This document shows, in pieces, positions 57,650 through 64,000 of a DNA stretch of 64,000 nucleotides (position 1 is its first letter; each line of letters starts with the position of its first letter). Location of the stretch: the NCBI RefSeq assembly GCF_021049305.1, contig NZ_CP088081.1:806001-870000 (forward strand), in the 5' to 3' direction. The notes beneath the pieces were generated by a model. The model searched no databases. It was not told the origin of the DNA and saw nothing but the letters and a program-made list of their open reading frames with translations. This DNA is from Ideonella dechloratans. Its GTDB lineage: Bacteria > Pseudomonadota > Gammaproteobacteria > Burkholderiales > Burkholderiaceae_C. The position numbers and the translations under genes were made by a program.

Positions 57650-58015
57650 ATGTCTGTTTCTGCCGTCAGCAGTGGCGCTGTGGATTGGTCGTCCGGCAGT
57701 GCGGCCAATACCGCCAAGCAATTCCACCAACTGGGCAAGGCCCTGCGCCAGGGGGATCTGGACGCCGCCAAGGATGCTTACAAGGACATCCTGAAGAACC
57801 CGCCGCCCAACGCCACCTGGAATCCCGATGGCGCGTTTGCGCAGGTCGGCAAGGCCCTGGCCCAGGGCGACGTCCAGGGGGCCAAGGCGATTGCCGCCGA
57901 CGCGATCAAGGAGCTGCGCTCCGGCCAACGGCCGCTGCCGCCGGTGAGCGACCCGGTGCCGCCGGGCGCCGAAAGCATGGCCACCACAGCCGGTTCCGTC
58001 GACGTGATGGCCTGA
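57650..58015 (+). CDS. Small helical-repeat protein of unknown function
   Basis: A 121-residue soluble protein. It starts after AAGGAG (eight bases). Two copies of one helical unit are seen: QLGKALRQGDLDAAKDAYKD (residues 24-43) and QVGKALAQGDVQGAKAIAAD (64-83), spaced 40 residues apart, like short TPR units. The first 20 residues are Ser/Gly/Ala rich, and the C terminus is Pro-rich then disordered. No cysteine, signal or membrane segment. The frame is open upstream to 57434, but that part lacks a ribosome site. The neighbours are convergent and unrelated. Confidence 0.75.
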   Translation: MSVSAVSSGAVDWSSGSAANTAKQFHQLGKALRQGDLDAAKDAYKDILKNPPPNATWNPDGAFAQVGKALAQGDVQGAKAIAADAIKELRSGQRPLPPVSDPVPPGAESMATTAGSVDVMA

Positions 58016-58033
58016 GGCTGAGGGCGGATCGAC

Positions 58034-59239
58034 TCACTCGGCGCTGGCCATCCAGCGCTCGGTGAGCCGCACCCACAGCGCGGCGCCCTGAGGGATCAGC
58101 GCGTCGTTGAAGTCGTAGTGCGGGTTGTGCAGCGTGCACGGCCCGATCTGCCGCGCCGACCCGTCGTGGGGGGCGCGGTGCTCGCCGCTGCCGTTGCCGA
58201 TCATGAAGTAGGCCCCGGGCTTCTTCTCGAGGAAGAAGCTGAAGTCCTCGGCCGTCATGGCCGGCTCCATCTCCAGCGTGCGGTCCGGGCCGGCCACCTC
58301 GCGCATCACGTCGCGCAGGAAGGTCACCTCGCGGTCGTGGTTGATGGTGGGCGGGTAGTTGCGGTGGAAATGGAACTCGGCCGTCGCACCGAAGGCGGCG
58401 GCGGTGTGCTCGGCGATCTCGCCCATGCGGCGCTCGATCAGGTCCAGCACACCGGTCGAGAAGGTGCGCACCGTGCCTTGGATCTCGCAGTGGTCGGGCA
58501 CCACGTTGGACGCCTCGCCGGTGTGGATCATCGTCACCGAGATCACGGCGGTGTCCAGCGGCTTCTTGTTGCGCGTCACGATGGTCTGGAAGGCCTGCAC
58601 CATCTGGCAGGCCACCGGCACCGGGTCGATGCCCAGATGCGGCAGGGCGGCGTGGGCCCCCTTGCCGCGGATCACGATGCGGAACTCGTTGCTGGAGGCC
58701 ATGATCGGCCCCTTGCAGACGGCGAAATGGCCACTGGGGATGCCCGGCCAATTGTGCAGACCGAAGATGGCCTCCATCGGGAAGCGCTCGAACAGGCCAT
58801 CGGCGATCATCTCGCGGGCGCCGCCGCCGCCCTCCTCGGCCGGTTGAAAGACGAAATAGACCGCGCCGTCAAAGCGACCGTGCTGGGACAGGTGGCGGGC
58901 CGCCGCCAGCAGCATGGTGGTGTGGCCGTCGTGGCCGCAGGCGTGCATCTTGCCCGGGTGCCGGCTGGCATGGGCGAAGGTGTTGTGCTCGGTGATGGGC
59001 AGGGCATCCATGTCGGCCCGCAGACCCAGCGTGCGCGTGCTGCTGCCGCGTCGCAGGATGCCCACCACCCCGGTGCGGCCCAGCCCCCGGTGCACCTCGA
59101 TGCCCCAGCTCTCCAGCTGCCGTGCCACCAGTTCGGCCGTGCGATGCTCCTCGAAGCAGAGCTCGGGGTGGGCGTGGATGTCACGTCGCAGCGCGACGAA
59201 GTCGTCCGCCTGCGCTTGGAGGTCAGCCAGCAGGGTCAT
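58034..59239 (-). CDS. M20 family amidohydrolase
   Basis: A 401-residue zinc peptidase of the M20D group (hippurate hydrolase / IAA-amino acid hydrolase type). Metal-binding residues are in MHACGHDGHTTMLL, FVFQPAEEGGGGAREM and GLHNWPGIPSG; the dimer domain follows and EDFSFFLEKKPGAYFMIGNG closes the site. It removes an acyl group from N-acylated amino acids; the actual substrate is unknown. Cytoplasmic. A binding-protein gene lies 42 bases upstream on the same strand, so it may supply the substrate. Confidence 0.93.
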   Translation of the reverse strand: MTLLADLQAQADDFVALRRDIHAHPELCFEEHRTAELVARQLESWGIEVHRGLGRTGVVGILRRGSSTRTLGLRADMDALPITEHNTFAHASRHPGKMHACGHDGHTTMLLAAARHLSQHGRFDGAVYFVFQPAEEGGGGAREMIADGLFERFPMEAIFGLHNWPGIPSGHFAVCKGPIMASSNEFRIVIRGKGAHAALPHLGIDPVPVACQMVQAFQTIVTRNKKPLDTAVISVTMIHTGEASNVVPDHCEIQGTVRTFSTGVLDLIERRMGEIAEHTAAAFGATAEFHFHRNYPPTINHDREVTFLRDVMREVAGPDRTLEMEPAMTAEDFSFFLEKKPGAYFMIGNGSGEHRAPHDGSARQIGPCTLHNPHYDFNDALIPQGAALWVRLTERWMASAE

Positions 59240-59281
59240 GCGAATCTCCGGGTCGGGTCGAGGATCTTAGCCGCGCGCCCC

Positions 59282-60421
59282 TCAGGTGCGCACGCCGCCA
59301 TCCCCAGTGAGCATGGTGACTTCCACGAAATGGGACCCGACATGGTCCCGGGCGCTGAAGCTCAGGGGGAAGCCCCCCATTTGCAGGGAGCCCAGCCCCT
59401 CCAGGCTGCTGATCAGGCCGTCTCGCCCGCGGCCCCCGCGGTTGAGGCCGTCCACCAGCACCCGCGCAGCGATGTAGCCCTCCAGGCTGGTGTAGTTGGG
59501 TTTGAGCTTGGGGTCGGCCGCCTTGAGGGCGGCAAGGTAATCGCGCACGACGCCGCTGGTGGTGGAGAAGGGACTGGGCACCACCTGGGTGACCATCACC
59601 CCCAGGGCTTCGCGGCCCAGGGCATCGGACAGGGCCTGCGTGCCGACGAAGGACACGTTGAAGAAGGTGCCGCCGTAGCCGGCCTGGCGGGCGGCGCGGA
59701 TGAACGCCGCACAACTGGTGTAGGCGCTGATCAGCACGATGGCGTCGGGGCGGGCGGCCACCAGGGCCTTGACCGCAGCGGCCACATCGCTGCTGTTGCG
59801 CTCCACTGTGCCCACCGCCAGCGGCGTCAGCTGACGCTGCTGCAGGGCCTTGGTCACCCCGTCCAGGCCGGCCTGACCGTAGCTGTCGTTCTGCCGGAAC
59901 ACGCCGATCTTCTTCAGGCCCAGCTGGGTGAGGTGCTTGACGATGAGCGCCGTCTCGTCCTCGTAGGAGGCGCGGATGTGGAAGACGTTGCGGTTGAAGG
60001 GCACCCGCAGGCCCATCGCGCCGGTCAGCGGGGCGATCAGCGGCACCTTGGCGGCGGTCACCAGGGGCAGGGCGGCCAGGGTGGTGGGCGTGCCCACATA
60101 GCCGAACAGGGCGAACACGTCCTCGGCCAGGAATCGCTCGGTGTTGGCGCGGCAGCGGTCCGGCTCGTAGCCGTCATCCAATGCCTTGAGCTCGATCTGT
60201 GCACCGCCCACGCCTCCGTTGGCGTTGACCCGGTCGAAGACCAGGCGCGCACCGCGGTTGAACTGCAGGCCCAGCTGGGCGGCGGGTCCGGTGAGTGCGG
60301 CCGACTGACCCAGCACGATGCGGCCCTCCCGGGCCTGGGCGCGCGCACCAAGGGGCAGGGTGGCGGCCAGCCCCAGCGCGGCACTGTGTTGAAGAAGGGT
60401 ACGGCGTTTGACTGCGTGCAT
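59282..60421 (-). CDS. ABC transporter substrate-binding protein (branched-chain amino acid type)
   Basis: A 379-residue periplasmic binding protein of the LivK family. The signal peptide starts MHAVKRRTLLQHSAAL and ends near ARAQA; it has a twin-arginine-like RRTLL but lacks the full Tat motif. Family signatures are VLGQSAALTGPAAQLG, VNANGGVGGAQIEL and IGVFRQNDSYGQAGLDG. No permease or ATPase genes are nearby, so the partner transporter is elsewhere or absent. The ATG at 60421 follows GGGAA by four bases; the long open frame beyond it overlaps the divergent oxidoreductase and is a shadow. Confidence 0.92.
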   Translation of the reverse strand: MHAVKRRTLLQHSAALGLAATLPLGARAQAREGRIVLGQSAALTGPAAQLGLQFNRGARLVFDRVNANGGVGGAQIELKALDDGYEPDRCRANTERFLAEDVFALFGYVGTPTTLAALPLVTAAKVPLIAPLTGAMGLRVPFNRNVFHIRASYEDETALIVKHLTQLGLKKIGVFRQNDSYGQAGLDGVTKALQQRQLTPLAVGTVERNSSDVAAAVKALVAARPDAIVLISAYTSCAAFIRAARQAGYGGTFFNVSFVGTQALSDALGREALGVMVTQVVPSPFSTTSGVVRDYLAALKAADPKLKPNYTSLEGYIAARVLVDGLNRGGRGRDGLISSLEGLGSLQMGGFPLSFSARDHVGSHFVEVTMLTGDGGVRT

Positions 60422-60544
60422 GAACTTCCCTGAACGTGATGCCCCACAGGGGCTGACCGATTGTTGCAAAAGGTCAGGCTTTCTTGGCGGGCCGGGGGAC
60501 TGGCAAGCGCGGCCTTGTGTGACCGGCTGTGACATCATGCCGGG

Positions 60545-62593
60545 ATGACCCCGACCCGTGATCCCTCGGCCACCACGCGTGTGATCCACGCGGCCTGCCC
60601 CCATGACTGCCCCGACACCTGCGCCATCCGCGTGACGGTCGAGGGCGAGCGCCTGATCCGCCTGCAAGGCGAACCCGATCACCCCACCACCCACGGGGCC
60701 TTGTGCACCAAGGTGTCCCGCTACGCCGAGCGCAACAGCCACCCCGAGCGGGTGCTGCAGCCGCTGCGCCGCGTCGGGCCCAAGGGTTCCGGGCAGTTCG
60801 AACCGGTGGGCTGGGACGAGGCCCTGGACGACATCGCTGCGCGCCTGAAGGCCATCGCCGCGCGTGACCCGCAGGCCATCCTGCCCTACAGCTATGCGGG
60901 CACCATGGGCTTCGTGCAGGGCGAGGCCATGGCCGGCCGCTTCTTCCACCGTCTCGGGGCCTCGCAGCTCAACCGCACCATCTGCGCCGAAGCCGGCGCC
61001 ACCGGGCTGGCACTGACCTACGGCGCCACCGTGGGCATGCACCTGGAACACTTCGCCGAGAGTCGCCTCATCCTGATCTGGGGCAGCAACTCCATCGCCT
61101 CCAATCTGCACTTCTGGACCTATGCCCAGGCGGCCAAGCGGGCCGGCGCCAAGCTGATCGCCATCGATCCGCGCCGCACCGAGACGGCCGAGAAGTGCCA
61201 CCAGCACATCGCCCTGCGGCCCGGCACCGACAGCGCCCTGGCCCTGGGCCTGATGCACGAACTCGTGGTGAACGACTGGCTGGACCACGACTACCTGACT
61301 CAGCACGTGGAAGGCTGGCCCGAGCTGCGCGAACGCGCGCTGCGGTGGCCTCCGGAGCGCGCGGCCGAGGTCTGCGGCATCAGCGCCGACGAGGTCCGCG
61401 GCCTGGCGCGCGATTACGGCACCACGGCCCCGGCGGCCATCCGTCTGAACTACGGCATGCAGCGGGTGGCTGGCGGTGGCAATGCCGCCCGGCTGATCGC
61501 GCTGCTGCCCTGTCTGGTGGGGGCCTGGCGCCACCGGGCCGGGGGCCTGCTGCTGTCCGCCTCCGGCTGGAACAAGCCCTTCCGCAACCGGGCGCTGGAG
61601 CGCCCGGACCTGCTGGCCGGCCGCCAGCCGCGCAGCATCAACATGAGCACCATCGGCGACGATCTGCTGCGCGAGGCCTCGCCCGCCTTCGGGCCGAGGA
61701 TCGAGGCACTGATCGTCTACAACAGCAACCCGGTGGCGGTGGCGCCCGAGTCGGCCAAGGTGGTGGCGGGCTTCCGCCGCGAGGACCTGTTCACCGTGGT
61801 GCTGGAGCACTTCCTGACCGACACCGCGGACCACGCCGACTACGTGCTGCCCGCCACCACCCAGCTGGAACACTGGGACGTGCACGCCAGCTACGGCCAC
61901 ACCTACCTGCTGATCAACGAGCCGGCGCTGCCGCCGGCCGGGCAGGCCCGCTCCAACGCCGAGATCTTCCGCCAGCTGGCCGCGCGCATGGGCTTTGACG
62001 AACCCTGCTTCCAGGACGACGACCTGAGCCTGGCGCGCCAGGCCTTCGAGGTGGACTTCGACGAGCTGCGCCGCGTGGGCTGGCTCAAGCTGCCGGTGCC
62101 CGAGGCGCCGTTCGCCGAGGGGCGCTTCTTCACCGCCAGCGGCAAGGCCCGCGCCTGCGCACCCTGCCTGCCGCTGCCCGACCACGTGCCCAACCATGAG
62201 AGCGCCGAGCGCGACCCGGCCCTGGCGCAGCGCTACCCACTGGCCATGATCTCGCCGCCGTCCCGCAACTTCCTCAACTCCACCTTCGTCAACGTCAAGA
62301 GCCTGCGGGACATCGAAGGCGAGCCGCTGCTGGAGATCTGCGATGCCGATGCCCAGGCCCGCGGTCTGGTCGACGGCCAGCCGGTGCGGGTCTTCAATGA
62401 CCGGGGCGAGTACCACTGCGTGGCCCGTGTCAGCCCGCGCGCCCGTCCGGGCGTGGTCAACGGCCTGGGCGTGTGGTGGCGCAAGCTGGGCCGCAACGGC
62501 ACCAACGTCAACCAACTGACCCACCAGCGCCTGACCGACCTGGGCGAGGCCCCCTGCTTCTACGACTGCCTGGTGGAGGTGGCGCCCCTGTGA
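60545..62593 (+). CDS. Molybdopterin oxidoreductase family protein
   Basis: A 682-residue enzyme of the DMSO-reductase superfamily. An N-terminal [4Fe-4S] motif is seen in HAACPHDCPDTCAI with the fourth Cys in GALCTK. The molybdopterin domains carry IDPRRTETAEKCHQH, NSNPVAVAPE and a C-terminal dinucleotide-binding part with RVFNDRGEY and NGLGVWWRKLGRNGTNVNQL. The ligand region at TICAEAGATG suggests Ala/Gly around the metal rather than a clear Cys or Ser. No Tat signal, so it is cytoplasmic. Electron donor and substrate are unknown. It needs the MobA product and molybdate made available by genes in this window. Confidence 0.9.
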   Translation: MTPTRDPSATTRVIHAACPHDCPDTCAIRVTVEGERLIRLQGEPDHPTTHGALCTKVSRYAERNSHPERVLQPLRRVGPKGSGQFEPVGWDEALDDIAARLKAIAARDPQAILPYSYAGTMGFVQGEAMAGRFFHRLGASQLNRTICAEAGATGLALTYGATVGMHLEHFAESRLILIWGSNSIASNLHFWTYAQAAKRAGAKLIAIDPRRTETAEKCHQHIALRPGTDSALALGLMHELVVNDWLDHDYLTQHVEGWPELRERALRWPPERAAEVCGISADEVRGLARDYGTTAPAAIRLNYGMQRVAGGGNAARLIALLPCLVGAWRHRAGGLLLSASGWNKPFRNRALERPDLLAGRQPRSINMSTIGDDLLREASPAFGPRIEALIVYNSNPVAVAPESAKVVAGFRREDLFTVVLEHFLTDTADHADYVLPATTQLEHWDVHASYGHTYLLINEPALPPAGQARSNAEIFRQLAARMGFDEPCFQDDDLSLARQAFEVDFDELRRVGWLKLPVPEAPFAEGRFFTASGKARACAPCLPLPDHVPNHESAERDPALAQRYPLAMISPPSRNFLNSTFVNVKSLRDIEGEPLLEICDADAQARGLVDGQPVRVFNDRGEYHCVARVSPRARPGVVNGLGVWWRKLGRNGTNVNQLTHQRLTDLGEAPCFYDCLVEVAPL

Positions 62594-62607
62594 GGGAGGC
62601 CTGGAGG

Positions 62608-63747
62608 ATGACGTGGCGACGCTTGGCGCGCTGGGTCGCCTGGGTGGGCGGCTCCGGCCTGGGCGTTCTGCTCTTGAGCCTGGGGACGCTGTGCCTGACC
62701 TCGGGCTGCAGTTCGGTGGGCTACCTCTGGCAGTCGGCGGGCGGGCACCTCAGCCTGCTGCACAGCGCCCGGCCGGTGAACGACTGGGTGCAGGACCCGC
62801 AGACCGATGCCGCCTTGCGCGAGCGCCTGCAGCTGAGCCAGCGCATGCGCGACTTCGCCATCCAGGAGCTGGACCTGCCGGACAACCGCAGTTACCGCCG
62901 CTATGCCGACCTGCACCGCGGTGCGGCGGTGTGGAACGTGGTGGCGGCGCCCGAGCTCTCGCTCACCCTGCAGACCTGGTGTTTCCCGGTGGTGGGCTGC
63001 GTGGGCTACCGCGGCTACTTCGACGAGGCGGCGGCCCAGACCGCTGGCGACGCCCTGCGCACCGAGGGGCTGGAGGTCAGCGTCTACCCGGTGCCGGCAT
63101 ACTCCACGCTGGGCATGAGCAACTGGCTGGGGGGCGACCCGCTGCTCAACACCTTCATCCGCTGGCCCGAAGGCGAGCTGGCCCGGCTGATCTTCCACGA
63201 GCTGTCGCACCAGGTGGTCTATGCCGCGGGCGACACCGCCTTTAACGAGAGCTTTGCCACCACGGTGGAGCAGATTGGGGCCCAGCGCTGGTTGAACCGC
63301 TTTGGTGATGAGGCCGCCCGGCGCGAGTACGCGGCGCTGGAGCAGCGGCGCCAGGACTTCCGTGCCCTGACCGGCCGCACGCGGGCGGCCCTGCTGGCGC
63401 TGTACGCCAGCCCGCTGGGCGACGAGGCCAAGCGCCAGCGCAAGGCGGCGCTGTTCGCGCAGATGCGGGCCGACTACGCCGCGCTGCGCGACGGCCCCTG
63501 GCAGGGCTTTGCCGGCTACGACCGCTTCTTTTCCCAGGCCAACAACGCCTCGTTGGGGGTGCTGGGGGCCTACCTGCAGTGGGTGCCGGCCTTCCAGGCC
63601 CTCTTCCTGCAGGAGGGGGAGAATTTCCCCCGTTTCTATGCCGCCGTGCAGCGGCTGGCCGACCAGCCCAAGCCGGAGCGCGAACGGGCGCTGCAAGCCC
63701 TCATGCCGGCCGCCGCCGCCTCTGCCGCCACCTCCAAGGAGCCATGA
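62608..63747 (+). CDS. Putative aminopeptidase (membrane-anchored zinc protease)
   Basis: A 379-residue protein of the Aminopep (PF10023) family. One N-terminal hydrophobic stretch (residues 10-30) is followed by a possible lipobox TSGC. The zinc motif is FHELSHQVVY (HExxH) with a downstream NESFATTVE supplying the third ligand Glu. CFPVVGCVGYRGYF is conserved in the family. Start at ATG 62608 with GGGAGG eight bases upstream; a GTG at 62590 overlapping the oxidoreductase stop is an alternative. It is probably cotranscribed with both neighbours. Confidence 0.87.
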   Translation: MTWRRLARWVAWVGGSGLGVLLLSLGTLCLTSGCSSVGYLWQSAGGHLSLLHSARPVNDWVQDPQTDAALRERLQLSQRMRDFAIQELDLPDNRSYRRYADLHRGAAVWNVVAAPELSLTLQTWCFPVVGCVGYRGYFDEAAAQTAGDALRTEGLEVSVYPVPAYSTLGMSNWLGGDPLLNTFIRWPEGELARLIFHELSHQVVYAAGDTAFNESFATTVEQIGAQRWLNRFGDEAARREYAALEQRRQDFRALTGRTRAALLALYASPLGDEAKRQRKAALFAQMRADYAALRDGPWQGFAGYDRFFSQANNASLGVLGAYLQWVPAFQALFLQEGENFPRFYAAVQRLADQPKPERERALQALMPAAAASAATSKEP

Positions 63748-63748
63748 C

Positions 63749-64000
63749 ATGTCCGATCTGAAGATGCACCGCGACCACCAACTGGGCCTGGAGCGGGCCC
63801 GGCAGGTGGCCCAGGACTGGGCCGGCTACGCCGAGAAGAAGCTGGACATGCGCTGCACCGTGCAGCGCGGCAGCGACTGCGACGTGATCGAGTTCAACCG
63901 CTCGGGCGTCAAGGGCACGCTGACCGTGACTGCGGACCGCTTCGACCTGCAGGCCCAGCTGGGCCTGCTGTTCAAGGCCTTTGCCGGCAAGATCGAGGCG
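63749..64000 (+). CDS. Polyhydroxyalkanoic acid system family protein (3' end outside window)
   Basis: The first 84 codons of a protein matching the PHA_gran_rgn family (small regulators or granule-linked proteins near PHA genes). MHRDHQLGLERARQVAQDW and VIEFNRSGVKGTLTV are the recognisable parts; the beta strands recall a small lipid-binding fold. AAGGAG lies nine bases before the ATG at 63749. It begins one base after the aminopeptidase stop. The end lies beyond the window. It hints that the organism makes polyhydroxyalkanoate. Confidence 0.8.
   Translation, partial: MSDLKMHRDHQLGLERARQVAQDWAGYAEKKLDMRCTVQRGSDCDVIEFNRSGVKGTLTVTADRFDLQAQLGLLFKAFAGKIEA

Noticed and set aside
59282..62524. 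A 1080-codon reverse frame continuing upstream of the binding-protein gene
   Set aside because: The part beyond 60421 lies antisense to the molybdopterin oxidoreductase. A signal peptide and ribosome site mark the true start at 60421.

Overview
The window is chromosome from a high-GC betaproteobacterium. Gene content and order point to the Burkholderiales, most likely the Rubrivivax / Ideonella / Roseateles / Azohydromonas part of that order. The grounds are a nif gene set with NifA/sigma-54 signals, a Burkholderiales-type trimeric porin, divergent mrcA and pilMNOPQ followed by aroKB, a mlaFEDACB operon, HexR/zwf/tal/pgi and a PHA-granule regulatory protein. The genus is inferred, not proven. 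I see no rRNA, tRNA, CRISPR array or prophage.

Layout. 1-1497: the end of a chemoreceptor and a small membrane protein. 1498-12690: a nitrogen-fixation and molybdenum island. It holds nifE, then a reverse-strand GGDEF cyclase, then nifN-nifX-DUF269-DUF683-fdxB-nifQ, modBACD and, on the other strand, mop with two small unknown genes. nifE and nifN each have a GG-N10-GC sigma-54 promoter and an upstream TGT-N10-CCA element. ModE-like palindromes sit at the two outer edges of the molybdenum part. 12691-17101: a short KdpD-like kinase, a KdpE-like regulator and the Kup potassium transporter. Both promoters carry the same TTCCTGATG-type motif at the same distance from the start codon. 17102-23015: zinc alcohol dehydrogenase, mobA, apbC, ilvA (with an attenuator-like leader), an OsmC protein and coq7. 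23016-24992: porin, lptM and cyaY.

24993-38234: mrcA diverges from pilMNOPQ. A lipoprotein with bacterial Ig-like repeats is inserted between pilQ and aroK-aroB, followed by a dGTPase-like HD hydrolase and a REP-associated tyrosine transposase. 38235-48651: gltBD (glutamate synthase) and the complete mlaFEDACB phospholipid-transport operon. 48633-53712: hexR, zwf, and tal-pgi divergent from zwf, with a HexR-like operator and a 39-codon upstream ORF that overlaps the tal start. 53713-64000: a GH128-like glycosidase, a HAD hydrolase, an isochorismatase/DJ-1/GlxA-regulator operon, a small helical-repeat protein, an M20 amidohydrolase, a periplasmic binding protein, a molybdopterin oxidoreductase, a putative aminopeptidase and the start of a PHA-system protein.

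How it fits together. nifE/nifN form the scaffold on which FeMo-cofactor is completed. nifX and the two small partners carry cofactor intermediates, fdxB gives electrons and nifQ feeds molybdenum. modBACD imports molybdate and Mop stores it, so one block covers molybdenum from import to insertion. gltBD further on assimilates the fixed ammonium. The observations most worth a second look are the REPIN-like doublet after nifE, the two unknown genes in the Mop operon, the potassium module with its repeated motif, the ilvA leader and the tal leader.
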